Assembly (NCBI GenBank): GCA_011109175.1
Contig: RDEW01000023.1
Coordinates: 159,225 to 223,224, forward strand
DNA: 64,000 bases
Direction: 5' to 3'
From: Dicyema japonicum
Lineage: Eukaryota; Dicyemida; Rhombozoa; Dicyemidae
Shown here: piece after piece, positions 11,799 through 23,839 of the stretch
Numbering within the stretch: the stretch's first letter is position 1
Layout of the letters: each line of letters begins with the position of its first letter
Program-made: the position numbers and the translations under genes
The notes under the pieces: generated by a model
Seen by the model: the letters and a program-made list of their open reading frames with translations, nothing else
Databases searched by the model: none
Told to the model about the DNA's origin: nothing

Positions 11799-12090
11799 AT
11801 GTTTCAAGTTACCTGTCCTAAATGCTATCAACCATCCGTTCCACCACAATCATTGAGGTCGTATTAAACAGATACAAGATTTTGTTTCTAGACAACCATC
11901 TGAAACCTCGATGATAATAAATAAAATACTTCGTCGTCCTTCTTCCTCAGAATCTTCTCTAACAGGTAAACCTGGCTAGTCTACGATGTGTGCACTACAC
12001 CACTCTACCAATGTAGTTAAATTGGATGATGTAAAAGATATCCTTGTTCATTTTTCAATTGCCCGAGTTGACAACAAATCACATATTTAA
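11799..12090 (+). CDS. Small protein with N-terminal CPKC motif, three short exons
   Basis: ATG at 11799 begins MFQVTCPKCYQPSVPP. Removing introns at 11858-11891 (34 nt) and 11966-12016 (51 nt) gives one continuous frame of 68 residues. The exon joints are exact (phase 2, then phase 1), and the final exon reads VKLDDVKDILVHFS with a stop at 12088-12090. The middle exon is serine-rich (RRPSSSESSL). The CxxC near the N terminus suggests a metal-binding knuckle. I do not recognise a family. The consistent phases argue for a real gene, though a gene this small could be a chance open chain. Confidence 0.4.
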
Positions 12091-12690
12091 ATGTCATGAA
12101 TTAATACACAGTTTTTTCTACAAGGAAAGACTGACAATTCTGGCATTTAATTCATCATACTTAATAACCGCTGATTTCCCACAAGTTAATGATGCCAGGG
12201 TACTTAATAAACTTAAATAACTAAACTTTTTAAATTCAAAAATTCATACGTTCTTTAAAATTGTTAAAAATTATAAAAATGTAATTTTTAATTAATAATA
12301 TTATATAAATCAAAAGTTTTATTGGTCTTGTCGCTAACGTGGCAAGTAACATATGTATTCTTTTACCAGGCAGAGAAAATCGCTTATGTTCTATACCTCA
12401 CAATTAGTCTATCAAACATATAGTAATTTTGAAGATAAGCCCAGACACTTTTTGTGGATTTTAAACTCGAATAAGAATTTCGAAAGTAATTACCACATAT
12501 TAATCCTTTATTTTAAACTAAAGTCTCCAATAAGATTTAATCATGAGAATAAAATATTAAAGAAAACACCGTTAATATTAATGATTCGAAAGATAATTCT
12601 AAAATAATAGGAATAATACATTATAGGATTCTTTAAAGCTAATGGCATATTTTTGTAGATCCTTGATGTTTGAAAGCGAAGACAGAGTTT

Positions 12691-14971
12691 GAATTTTGCT
12701 GAAGACATTTTTCGGCATCATCATTAAGATGAATATTTGTGCTACTAAATCAACAAATAGTACGTTCATAGTAAACCATTCGAGAAAATTCCCAAATGGC
12801 CCAAAACCATAGTCTTTGGTCTAATTCCTCATTTAAAAGGTTTACGAGTGAATCAATCGATCTTTTGTATAAATATATCTTACCGATAATATCCGTCATA
12901 AAGTGAATGTTCCATATTATCATTTGAACATGAAGCAATTGCATCAATAATATATTCAGACAAGCTTTTATTTTCTGAATCAAAATAATCAAAAATCTTC
13001 ATATCTTCAGTAGTATCACTCATTATGTTTGATAAAGCATTGCAGATGGCAACATAAATCTCTGGCCAATTATAGCCAAATACGTAGTCCCTATTAAAAT
13101 TACACAAAACACACAATAAATAGGTAACCAATCCACTATTCCGAACCAGAGGTCGAATGTTCTTGAATTTAGTTAGATTTTCGATATTAAAAAAAACTGG
13201 AAGTAGAAAGTAATCATGCAAAGTAATATCATTTTCAGGAAACTGTATAAAGAAGTCTAGAATGAGATCAATCCCTCCCAATTCAACAAACAAATTGGCA
13301 TTGTCGTTGTTAGCATCTAACACATAATGTAAACCAAAATAACCCAAAAGATACCACAAAATTCTCCAAGCCACATTACAGTAAGGAAAAGCTACTAGTT
13401 CTTTGTATTTTTAATATGATTCACAATTGACTAAATCGAAATAAACTATACCTCGATTGTTCCGTAAAATCCCAAATAAGACAAAACCTCAATACTTTGA
13501 CTCTTCATTGGAGGATGCATTACATCATAACGCTCCATATATTCCCCAATGTGCGTGTGAGCATCTTTTATGAATGTTTGAGTAAAAAATGAAAAAGACA
13601 AAAACTAAAATGAGCAAGCAAAATACAAAATTTGATAACTCCCAAGGTTTAATGCAACTCATAACTGTGTATAATATATATCTGAACTGAAAAGATATAA
13701 AAATGTGACTACCGTATGATCACAACAATAAGCCTTTAAAATAACAAGGATAGCTTCATAAATAAGGCTAAGTTAACATGGACTCGAACCATCGATAAGA
13801 TTCAGATATGTTCATTCCACTGATTTTGATTTTTAAACAATACCTATCAAGTCAACGTACGCGATTACATGATTTGTAGAATAACCTTGGTATTTTGTGA
13901 TGTTTTCAACAAACGGCAAATAAACTAAAATATAATTTCCAATACCCTCAAAAATCGTTTATAGAGAGACGGTCGAATATCAGTGACGCAGTCATTAATA
14001 TAAAGTAAAGTAGAACAAAGCAGCCCATCCTTATGCTCAAAGTGAAAAATTGAATTAACCAAATTATTTAGCAGTAAATTTGATACAATCTACAATTATT
14101 AATAATATCACATTGTCATTATTTTTAAAAAATTGCGATATTTTTTGGAAGCAAAATTTGTCAATCTTGTATTTTAACAGTTCTCTAAATGTCAACTAAT
14201 AAAATACGGGTTTAATAAACCATAATCAATCGAGAATCCAGACAAATCAAAAAATTCTAAATTAGTGGCTAATTTTAACAACGGTCTACAATCACAGCTC
14301 AGTTTATGCACATTTTTACTGTTTGTATACGAAAAGTATCTTAATCTAACAAAATAAAACTTTAGAGATCTGGGACTGGTAAGACTTTTGGAAAATTCTT
14401 CGAAATTGGATATCAGAACATTGTCAAAATTAATTCTTTCTAGTTCTTTGATCAGTTTGACTGTGCAACAATAAATTTTAGTTGGACTACTTCTTTCAAG
14501 AAGAGAATCTGATAAAAGTTCAAGTGACCTAATTTCATTGAATCCGCTTTTAAATAGCAAATGAAGTAAAACTGGGTCATCATATACCAAAAGAGTGAAA
14601 GAATTGACATTATTTGGAGAATACTTCAGATAAGGCGTATTCTTAGATGATAAAATTTTAGCTAATTTTATGTTCGTTAAATTTGGTAGGTTTTGGCACA
14701 AATTTGCTAAATCTTTAACATCAATTTGATTATTGGACAAATCAAGGCTGAAAATGTTGTAACATACTTCTGTGAGTTTGCTTAATATTGAGAAATCATG
14801 CAACACTGATAATATCTTGTGTGAATTTTGTGCTTTCAAATATTCTAATTCATAATGTATTCTTTTGCCAAACATCATCTTCGATTTTGAGCTTAATCCG
14901 CCATATTTATTCATATTAATGTTTTTTCGATATTCATTAATGCAAAGTGCATACAATGAAGGAATTTGCAT
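12691..14971 (-). CDS. ZYG11/ZER1-like substrate receptor of Cullin-2 ubiquitin ligase
   Basis: The start at 14971 gives MQIPSLYALCINEYRKN, like the N terminus of ZYG11/ZER1 proteins. Leucine-rich repeats follow (NIFSLDLSNNQIDVKDLANL). After introns the protein continues as armadillo-type helices: HIGEYMERYDVMHPPMKSQS, then NANLFVELGGIDLILDFF and the near-C-terminal block with YDGYYR, SIDSLVNLL and FWAIWEFSRM. That block resembles the ZER1 pattern of NYRS...FEP.LRLL...HWA.WAL. Introns read directly are 14185-14207 (23 nt), 14090-14111 (22), 13947-13987 (41, less certain), 13820-13843 (24) and 12862-12883 (22). Joints near 13440-13800 and after 12770 are unresolved. In other animals these receptors recognise N-terminal glycine degrons on cytosolic and nuclear proteins. 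The family call rests on pattern recognition only. Confidence 0.6.
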
Positions 14972-15589
14972 TATTTTTAAAAATTATAGATTTTAAATTA
15001 AAAAACCCAAATTAAAAAATTAATATAAATATCCGGAATTAAAAAAAATTTCTTTTATCTTTTTTACTTTAAGTTTTTCTTCTATTCTATGAATTCATAA
15101 ATTTATGCATATCATCGTGTGTCCGTCCTATTAAGTTAATTTTCAGTTAAGGCAATTTTTATAAGCAAACTTAATCGAGATTATAATAATATCTTTTTGA
15201 CATCAAATAAAAATTCAAAACTTGCGATACAGAATGATGTCGCGAAGGTGCATATACAATTTAAAAAAGTCGAAATTTTGATTTTTTTATTTATGTCAAA
15301 ATGATATTTTTTGGTTCTAATAAGACTTTTGCGACGTGGTCATGTTAAATGATATAAGAAGACCGAAAGTTCGATTTATTAAAAAATCATGTTAAATTTG
15401 AAAGTTTAAGTTAACGATGTCCAAAAAACTGTGCAATTTTACTTCCTGTAAATATAGACACTCTGGCCATATTGTGCGAGGCACGTGGTCTCGCATAATC
15501 TACTGTAACGTTTATCGAAGATCAGTTATAAAATAAGCATTATTGATCAATTTATATGTTCCCATAGAAGTCGTGTGGTCTTGGATTCG

Positions 15590-17335
15590 CCATTCACAGA
15601 AAACTATCATCTGACATAAGTCGCATTTGGCGGGTGAATGACAGGATCTGAGTAATACAGATTCACAATCAATGTTCCCCTAAAAATACACTAACGATTA
15701 TAAATGTATATGCACCACACTGTGGAAGAGTGGCAAAAAACCCGACCGAACTGGATGAATTCTACTCAGCATTATCAAAGACGAATAATGAATATGAGTC
15801 GTCCTCACTTATATCCATTACTGGCGATCTGAATGCGAAAATCGGAACAAAAAAGAACTCAGAAGATACCTTCATGGGAATACACGGACGTGGGAAAAGA
15901 AATTTGCCTGGGAGTATACTTGGCCATTTCTGCACGGCAAACAAACTGTTCTTGTGCAACACCGCATTCTTTCATCGTGCATGGGGCAACAACATAACCA
16001 CTTGGATGGGCGAACGAAGAAGAACCCAGAAGGAAAACTAGTCCCTATATACAACCAAATTGACTATATTATATGCCGGATCAATGACAAACGCTCTCTT
16101 ATAAACGCACGCTCATACGAAGGTTCAACAACTGTCAGCGATCACAGAATGGTTATTGTCACCTTCAGCCTGGCGAAACATGGTATCAAACATAAGAAAC
16201 ATAATAACATTACAAACAATAATATTGAGAATACAAGAAATGGATACGCAACAGGAAAACTGATCTCTCATCCAGACACAGTCAAAAATTACTGACCCCC
16301 TTTTTGAAAAAATCGCTACACTACTAAATGAAATGTTTTCAACTAACTAGACCTTGCCCCTGGGAACGGGATTACTAATACCTATACAAAAACTCAATAA
16401 ACTGAACGGACCGGTTGAAAACTTACGACCTATTATATTATCAAATTCTCTACGGAAAGTCTTAGCTAACATTGTATTGGAACGAATAAAAGGACCCATA
16501 TATGACTACCTACCGAAAAGTCAAAGTGGGTTCAGAGAAGGAAGATCAACAGCTGATGCAGTCTGGAGTCACAGATGGAGATGTGCAACACATCAAAGAT
16601 ATTGCAATGCCATCCACATTCTGGTAATAGATTTATCAAAAGCCTTTGACTCGGTTAACAGGAAAAAATTGATGACAGTGCTGGAAGGGTTTATTGACGA
16701 ATCGAGTCTAAGAGTGATTTAAATCCTTCTATCTAACACAGAGCTCCTTGTGAGAGTTGGAAAAACTTACTCAAGAAAATTTGAAACAAACACAGGCACT
16801 CCTCAAGGAGACTCCCACTCTCCCCTACTATTCACAATTTACTTGGAGGCCGCTATGAGGGATCTGAGACCATTATATCAAGGAAAAATTGAAGAAGTGA
16901 TTTATGCTGATGATGTCGACCTAATTTCTGAAGACAAAGAACTCCTGGAGCATGTACTAGAAAAAGCACCAGATATACTTGGGAAATGGTTTCTCGTGAA
17001 CAGGGAAAAAACAAGAACGGACAGAGATAAGACGAATGAACAACTCACTCGAAGAAAAATGGAGACACATAAATAACCTTGGCTCTCTACTAGGAGATAG
17101 CAAAAACATCATACGGAGAAAAACATTGGCAAATGCGGCATTACAAAGGCTTAAAAATCTTTGGCTAAAACGGAAAGGATATAACATAAAACAAAGGATT
17201 ATGTTATACGACACCTTCATCAAACCAATCCTACTATACAACTCTGGGACCTGGGCCACTTCTAAAAAAGGAATTGGGGAGGCTAGACTCATTTCACAGG
17301 AATCATCTAAGAAACATACCCCATCTTCAGAATAA
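15590..17335 (+). mobile_element. RTE-like LINE, second copy, decayed
   Basis: The endonuclease part has INVYAPHCGRVAKNPTELDEFY, ITGDLNAKIGT, NQIDYIICRINDKRSL and the VSDHRMV block (15,700-16,160). A deletion removes the linker and RT fingers. The RT resumes at about 16354 with GTGLLIPIQKLNKL, SQSGFREGRSTADAVW and the domain A LVIDLSKAFDSVNRKK. A stop at 16720-16722 follows, then the TPQGDSHSPLLFTIYLEA block and catalytic YADDVDLIS near 16903. The thumb contains LLYNSGTWATSKKG near 17240. It is homologous to the element at 7880-10253 but retains YADD. Frame breaks occur near 16040, 16720 and 17035. Confidence 0.85.
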
Positions 17336-17819
17336 TCAGAATAAGATTATTTTCAACATACAAAGACGTCATCGAATTTTTCATTTATTTTATCATTTTT
17401 ATTAATTCCATACGCTAATAGGTGTATCCGCTTAGTAATATGGACATCTTTCGAAAATCTCATGTGTTTGAACGAAGCAATAATCCAAACCAAATTCAGA
17501 GTCCACAACTGTTAAATGGAATTGCATTGTTTGAATTTATCACACCACAGAAAGCATAATGAGGACTTGAGATCTCCAATACTGAAGATCATAGTGAACG
17601 TGCTTGATTAGGGGGCATCATATTGTAAACTAAGCTAAACATAGTTGAAAAAAGGATAAAAAAATACTAGGGACTCACAATAATAAATTAAAAAAAAGGC
17701 TCTTAGAGAAGAGTTCAAGTTTTAAAAATGACTTATGACATTTTTTTATTTATTTAGGAAGGTTTTCTGAGATATCGGAAAATAAGAGAAAATAAAACCA
17801 ACTCATTAAAAGTCAATTT

Positions 17820-18198
17820 TCAGGACTCAATTGTGGTCCGTTGGATTTGACTACCCATCATAATCAATTATTCTATTTTTTGTTATCCCATTCTTTGTTC
17901 AATTAACATTGTTTTATGTGCTCCTCCTTTCTCAAGACTGTCAGTGCCAAAACGACATCAAAAGGTCATTTGTTTTCATTCTTTGGAAAAGTTCCCATAC
18001 TGTGATTCTGTATGGACTTTTGATGTGTTCTCTAATATGTTTGTGGGAACATTGTTTACTATTATCTTACTTCTTATGTGTCGAATTCAAGATATCACCA
18101 AAATATCATTTCAGTTAAAAGTAACGTTATTTGCATTATTTACAAAATCAATTATGTCCGTGATTAAAAGTATAATTTTACATTATTTAGTTGTTTAG
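17820..18198 (+). CDS. Possible multi-pass membrane protein exon pair
   Basis: Two hydrophobic open stretches (IILFFVIPFFVQLTLFYVLL near 17870, then MFVGTLFTIILLLMC near 18040) can be joined through a 27-nt GT..AG segment at about 17962-17988. This gives PKRHQK followed by FPYCDSVWTFDVFSN. The pattern suits a membrane protein with two or more helices. I see no family signature, upstream start or confirmed stop. It could be a fragment. Confidence 0.25.
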
Positions 18199-18435
18199 TT
18201 CACAAAGGTTAGAAGGGAACATGATATTAAAGAATCAGTTATGTCGTTTGACATTTTCTATGATAATTGACTTGAAAAGTCTTTCGTACAAATTTAAATA
18301 AGTTTCATTATTTGACTCACTCGTTTCAAACCATTTCGACCTTGTAAAAACTGAACGTTAAAATTTTAGGAACCAAATCGCTTTATTCTACATTCCATCA
18401 TATATTGATATCAAAAAAAGTAATAGCCGAAAAGG

Positions 18436-18732
18436 ATGACAGAACATTTTCACACATCTCGTAAGAGGTATAAGCATTCAATCCGGAATGCAAGTTTTTT
18501 GACTAATTTAATAATTAATTTTATTAACTCAAACAAACTAAAAAAAATTATCAGTAAACAGCTAATTGAGGACATTCAGTCCCCACAGTTTTCGAGCATG
18601 GTAGTGGAACGGATCAAGTGTTTTTTTCTGAGGACACGTACGTCCAGACGAGGCTTTGAAGTTAGAGTGTGTAAACTGCGAACGAATCTAGGGATACTGG
18701 CAGAAGTTTTAATAAAACGTAATCCTCCATAA
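18436..18732 (+). CDS. Unassigned 98-residue ORF
   Basis: It opens MTEHFHTSRKRYKHSIRN and contains a lysine- and isoleucine-rich stretch followed by SSMVVERIKCFF. No domain is recognised. A 27-nt GT..AG segment lies inside it near 18467-18493, so the true exon boundaries may differ. No LINE motif is seen. Support is limited to the open frame. Confidence 0.2.
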   Translation: MTEHFHTSRKRYKHSIRNASFLTNLIINFINSNKLKKIISKQLIEDIQSPQFSSMVVERIKCFFLRTRTSRRGFEVRVCKLRTNLGILAEVLIKRNPP

Positions 18733-18863
18733 ATATCGCTACGACTTTGTCTTTAATAAAAATGTTGTTACATTTGTGAGTTGACTCAATAATCACAAGA
18801 CCAACTAATATTCAAAGACAAATCAAAAAACAATAAAAAAGATTTAAAAATATAAAATAAAAA

Positions 18864-19004
18864 TTAATAGTCAAATTCAATTTTCCTCATTTCAAATCCA
18901 ATGAGTAATTCAATCTCCTCAATTGGGAATCTAACACGAATTCCCTTATCCACCATCACACTTACAACCTCTTCCAAAGGTGAATACATAAGGAACCATC
19001 CAAA
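18864..19004 (-). CDS. Terminal exon of an unassigned minus-strand gene
   Basis: Reading on the minus strand after an acceptor at 19005 (CTTTTTAG) gives FGWFLMYSPLEEVVSVMVDK, then IRVRFPIEEIELLIGFEM, ending in a TAA at 18864-18866. Composition and the clean acceptor look like a real final exon. Its upstream partner would lie in or behind the histone-like region and I could not place it. Family unknown. Confidence 0.3.
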   Translation of the reverse strand, partial: FGWFLMYSPLEEVVSVMVDKGIRVRFPIEEIELLIGFEMRKIEFDY

Positions 19005-19021
19005 CTAAAAAGAACAGGATT

Positions 19022-19282
19022 ACGAAAGAATGACAAGCTTTTGTTAAAAAATTACCATTTGCGTGAGTTGTGAGAGATGTCACCCTTAACATATTTGAAG
19101 AACATCCTCTCCGATTTCAATCTTCTGCTCTCAAGTGCCTTCACGACGCTTCTGTAGTTTTCTTAATATCACTGTTTGAAGTCGCTAATTTTTGTGCAGC
19201 TCATGCCAAGAGAGTCACCATATATCTCAGTGATCTAAAAATTGACTCAGAGATTACGATTGTAACTTTGAACAATTTCTAG
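19022..19282 (+). pseudogene. Divergent histone H3 fold (CenH3-like?), broken by two TGA codons
   Basis: The frame contains KKLPFA, VVRDV, LRFQSSALKCLHDAS, FLISLFEVANFC and AAHAKRVTIYLSDLKI. These follow the histone H3 core from the alpha-N/alpha-1 region through alpha-2 to the start of alpha-3 (canonical RKLPFQRLVREI, RFQSSA, CAIHAKRVTIMPKDIQLA). Loop 1, between VRDV and LRF, is two residues longer than in canonical H3, a feature shared with centromeric H3. In-frame TGA codons at 19031-19033 and 19064-19066 replace residues in alpha-1; the second falls where H3 has arginine, so CGA to TGA is likely. The end diverges after SEI, and no N-terminal tail is visible. A pseudogene is most likely unless the stops lie in unrecognised introns. 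Confidence 0.6.
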
Positions 19283-20369
19283 TTAATGTTTGATTCTTTT
19301 TTATTTTTAGCATTTTTACCAATGATTAGCCAATATTTGAGGACATGTTGTTTTTTGGAGAATAACAATAGACGAACAATCGCTTGCCATCATGTGAGTG
19401 AATGCGTTATATCCTTCTGTGGAATATCCAACTGTTTTACGAGATATTGAAATGATCATGTACTGCCAAAGATGATTATTAATCTGAAGATTGAGAGTCT
19501 GCTAGTGTTTTCTCGGATATGATATTGGACAATTGGATTAGAGTCATTGTACACATTCGATGTTTATATGGAGACCAGAAGAAAATAACTACTACCAATA
19601 ATTTTAATATTTTAATTTCTGTGTCGATACCTTCTAAAGAACTATTGCTGAGGCTTTGTTGGGGGAGTTTATACTATAGAAAAGTCAGTGACAAATTGAT
19701 ATCACGTAAGGAGGAGGATCTCTGAAAGTAATAGGCTCCGCTCTAAGATGAGACGTTGTGTAACACTCAACCGCAACGCTTTAACAAGAAACTCTGGATG
19801 CATAGAAACAAATCGATGGTTTATTCGAAAAGTTGGTTGACATATGGGAAATGGAAGCTAAAATTGGATAAGAGAAATCCTACTTTCTGTAAGTTCAGCA
19901 TTATGTTCCAAGAAATCTGATCTAGCGTTATCGTGTTGGATAGATCTGATGGAGGATTGTCCTTGCATGAGGAAGTCCCATTTTAGCCGCATATTAAACC
20001 GGATATTGAATGTAAACCCCTTGGACATCATTTCTGGAGGTTTTATCTATACTATGATACAAGAACGGTCAAATTCTGAAAAAGTAGAAGTACATTCCAG
20101 CAACAATGGTCGGACTTGATTATATGAAAATGAACATTTTGGATTTAGTAGATCAATCCACTGAGGAATATTATTAATCCTGAAAACGAAAAAGAAGTTA
20201 AGTTTTGAGTGATATTATGTATAAATTTCCAAATTCATACTCTGCAACTTTTTAGAATTCAGGAAAGTGGCAAATTTCATTTTGAAAAATAATAATATAG
20301 GTGGATTTTATCCATAAAAGATTTTATTATATTATTGTTACATGATCTCCCAACATCAAAGATACATAA

Positions 20370-20610
20370 AAGTAGTCTTAATTTCTACTGACCTCATTAA
20401 TAGGGAGAATCCTTGGAGACCAATACCATTTCACCCTCATTGCTGTGGAGACAACTGGAACCGTGGGAGCGAAGACGGACGCCTCTCTCTCCTGCATTGG
20501 AAGCAAACTCGCCTCAAAAAAATGTGAGCCACGGGAGGGACTCTGGTTGAGGCAGAGGCTCGAAATGGCGATTATCAAAGGTAACACCTTCGCCATTTTA
20601 TCGTCCTACT
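20370..20610 (+). mobile_element. RLE-type LINE C-terminal fragment
   Basis: The plus frame reads FTLIAVETTGTVGAKTDASL, then GLWLRQRLEMAIIKGNTFAI. This is the end of the restriction-like endonuclease protein also seen at 10458-10910. Only the last 80 or so residues remain. An AT-rich tail follows. Confidence 0.75.
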
Positions 20611-21329
20611 TATTTTCGAATAATTGTTTAATTAATATAAAAAATGTTTTATTTAAAAAAATTAATAGACTTTATAAAATGGAAATTTTGACCTAAAAAT
20701 TGACTTTAAAATATTAAAATTTTAGAATTTTCTTGATGGTTTTGGTTTCATTGTGGTCTTGGGTGTTCCAAGAAGCGAATAGTTTGTTAGATGCTAAAAG
20801 AATTATAAAAACTTTATAAAATCGACCTATATTGTTATTTCCAAGAAAATGAAATATGTCACATACCTAAAGTCGAAAAAGTGACTGCTGCCCAGACGTC
20901 TTTGCCTATCAGCATGGACCAGCAGAATTCTGAAGAGAAAACTTTTGTGACTCTCAAGAAGGAATAAAAATAGGCCATATAAAGATCCCATTCTGAAACG
21001 ACTGAATTGATTTTTTAAGGCTTGTAGCGTAGAAACACCTGCACAGTTAGAGTCCATTCCAAGTGCTGATAAAGGAAAGTGAAATAGGAAAATTCATTTC
21101 TTGATCTCCAAAGACAAAATAGTCTGGTCAATCGATCGGGCCAGTGACTCGTCTCTAGCACCTACACAGACCTCAAAGGATATAATCTGTACTTGTGACC
21201 TCCAAAAGAAATAACGAAGGAATTAGTAAATCCCGATAGAAATCACAATGTTTGGGTCTCAGACAGTGAGGGCAAACCCAAGAAAACAAATGTTTCAAAG
21301 ACTTCATCGATAGCTTTACACGTGCAGTG

Positions 21330-21620
21330 TGGAATTCACATTGCGAGGCCAAAGTTTAGACAGAGAAAAAATGTTGAAAATCAATGGCTTAAACGAAAAG
21401 TGATTATCACCAAACTAAGTATATTGGTATACGACTTGCTTATATAATCTTTTTTTATACAAGGCTGGGACCTGGGATACCTCAATAAAGGAAGAGCACA
21501 GGCTGGAGTCTTTTCACAGGATTCACCTGAGCAAATAACAGGAATTAATTGGCCAATCAGAATCTCATGCAAAAGAATCTACAGGGAATGCGGCTGTTAG
21601 CCAATTATCATGGAAACAAT
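21330..21620 (+). mobile_element. RTE-like LINE 3' fragment
   Basis: Frames with LVYDLLI, FFIQGWDLGYL or YKAGTWDTSIKEE and FHRIHLSK correspond to the RT thumb block LLYNSGTWATSK of the RTE-like element at 15.6-17.3 kb. Several frame shifts are present. A related scrap lies at 34590-34815. Confidence 0.65.
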
Positions 21621-21949
21621 TAAAAGACCAGAAATTACCATTTAATGATACGGAGTGAGGAACTCTGGAAAGGAATTCTCAATAATCGAAAGACGTGTCC
21701 ATGCATCTACGAGCATTCGCTAATGCACGAAATGCGATTGTGTGGATTCTATGGATGTAAAGACGACCACCCAATCCATCTTCCAATGTGACTTCCGGTA
21801 TCAAAGTGGTTAGTGTCGATTTGTCTTGATTATAAAACATGGTAAATGATTCTCTAGTGACTATTTTTTGGATGGAGTTTTTTTCAAGTTTTACAAAAAA
21901 CTTAATTATATAAATTGAACTAAATTGTTGGCGTTTTTTAGGAAATAAA

Positions 21950-23143
21950 TTATTCATTTAAAAAGACTAATGAAATGTTTTCTTGAATTTCTTCGGTATG
22001 TGATTTTGATTTGATATAAACAGTAGCTATGCTGCCACTAATAAGTAGTAGTCCGACAACTCCGCATACGATTCCAATCATTACATGTATCCGCCGTTTT
22101 TTCGGGGTTGGTGGTTTTTTAAAACATGTTTCTTCTAAAATTCAGTTGATTAAATTACCAAATCCGATAAATCCAAAATTCAAATCATTGCGGAAAAGTT
22201 GTAATTTAAAAGATGAAATTTCAATCGACATTCCATTGGAGTTGTTTTGTGAAATTAATCCGCAATGATAGTGATTGCCTAGTCTAATCCATTTGAAGAT
22301 TCGATCTACATGCAAACATTTAAGTTTCTTCTCATGTATGAAACAATAAACTAATTCAAAAATGTAATATTCATAAGCTGAATTATGTGCCAAAATAAAT
22401 ATTGAGGAATGCTTATCAGTCAATCTAAGCTCAATATGATAATTATCCAATTTATAGTAAGGCTCTTCCCTTTCGAAAAACTCATCCCTTATCTAAAAAT
22501 CAACCTACACGTTACAATGTTGTTATTTTTGATATATGATATTTTGATTTTTGCACTTAGAGCTCCACGGATTGTATCATTTTTAACTATAAACCAAATC
22601 GGTGTATTTGGGTCATTATTTGGGTTACAGTCATTCGCTAAGTAAATTATAATTAAAACCTTTTCCAGTAAAATATTCCAAAGAATTATTCTTGTAGAAT
22701 TGTAACTTCATAAAATAAATTATAAAAGAAAATTTATTAGAAAAACTAATAGGAATTGATCCACAGCGGTAGAAATCACCATATTTAGTTTTAGGAATCA
22801 TTGTGTTTCTAGTATATCGTTTGCCATCTTAAATATACTAAGAACTTACGTTGAAACATTTCTAATATTAATTCGACAGTATAAGATTCATTTTTAAATG
22901 TTGGAAAAAATTTAAAGTATACGAAAATATTTTCTAAACACGGCAAAACATTATCTCTTCTTCTTTGCTTCATATAAATCCTTGTTCATATTAAATTTTT
23001 TCTTCTAGAGTAAACAAAATATAGACAAATTCAGAAATATTCGGACAGTTCATATATGCCTCAAATAATAGCCTCCATTCAGATTTTAATGTGTCAATTT
23101 TGCTCAACAAAAAAAATACAATAAAATTATTAATCAGGTTCAT
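21950..23143 (-). CDS. LAMP-like type I membrane glycoprotein, copy A (one frameshift)
   Basis: The ATG at 23143 gives a signal peptide (MNLINNFIVFFLLS). Five GT..AG introns lie at 23005-23026 (22 nt), 22828-22849 (22), 22638-22659 (22), 22493-22515 (23) and 22135-22158 (24). Two related luminal domains follow, each with a YGDFYRCG or GNHYHCGL block and a KLQ(F/L) strand. Next come EETCF, a proline/lysine-rich hinge, a membrane helix (IGIVCGVVGLLLISGSIATV) and a short tail, ending at 21950. This order (luminal domain, second luminal domain, hinge, helix, short tail) resembles LAMP-family lysosomal proteins. The tail lacks a GYxx-phi signal. The spliced length leaves a remainder of one base. 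The break is in exon 2 near 22950-22985, so this copy is either a recent pseudogene or carries a sequencing error. It is a paralogue of 42596-43915. Confidence 0.65.
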
Positions 23144-23244
23144 GTAATCAATTATAATTTAAATTAGGTTCATGTTTTATTTTAATTATTTATTTTTTAA
23201 TACAACTATTTATCATTTATATTTTTTTATTTTATCATTCAGCA

Positions 23245-23710
23245 ATGTTCATATATTTTACAATATTTTTTTTTTTCAATGTAGCCTTGGAAGCAAAAGT
23301 CTTTAATATGCCCATTGAAATACAGACGCCTTTGACTAATGACAAGAAAATTACAGTGAAAATCTTTGTCACATGGATTTCAAACTTCCTTAATGAAAGA
23401 GAGAAGGGTAGTTTGCTGTGCACTAAATCTGTACATACATTTCTGCCAAACGGAGTCCCACAAAGGTTTCCTCATTAAATCATTTTGTTCAACATCTTCC
23501 TGAACGATGTGCCTTCTACAATGATGCACTTTTTTTCGTATAACAGTTCATCTTCAACGTTCTTATACAATCTTTCTAAAAATATTCAGATGTTATCCAC
23601 ATCTCCTTATTCTTTTTTGAGGTTCTTAAGCTCAGCCTCAAGCATCTCAAAAAGCTTAATTTATGTCAACGAAGTATTCCTCAATATAGTATATCCAATC
23701 GTTATTACTT
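23245..23710 (+). mobile_element. Jockey/CR1-like RT fragment
   Basis: The frames read FVTWISNFLNEREKG, FLPNGVPQRFPH and, after a stop, ILFNIFLNDVPSTM. This is the NFL...NGVPQG.PLSP.LFNIFLNDVP block of RT. It lies directly upstream of the LAMP-like copy A start on the opposite strand. The same junction, interrupted by a LINE, recurs at 34.8-38.7 kb. Confidence 0.7.
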
Positions 23711-23839
23711 AGAACTTCCAACCCATGACAATGACTCAGCAATTAGCAACAAAATAACTATAAAAATTAATTACGTATGCGGAAGTCACCATGCTATTAT
23801 AAAAACTCAAAAATGATCAATACCCAAGACCAACAATGT

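Noticed and set aside
13770-13860. tRNA-like GGTTCGAGTCC box on the minus strand inside the ZYG11/ZER1-like gene
   Set aside because: The T-arm pairs only partly, and no matching acceptor or anticodon stem is found. Part of the stretch is better explained as a 24-nt intron.
19031-19066. TGA reassigned as a sense codon, to explain the histone-like frame
   Set aside because: TGA acts as a normal stop elsewhere in the window (for example at the ends of candidate genes), and only this decayed fragment would need it.
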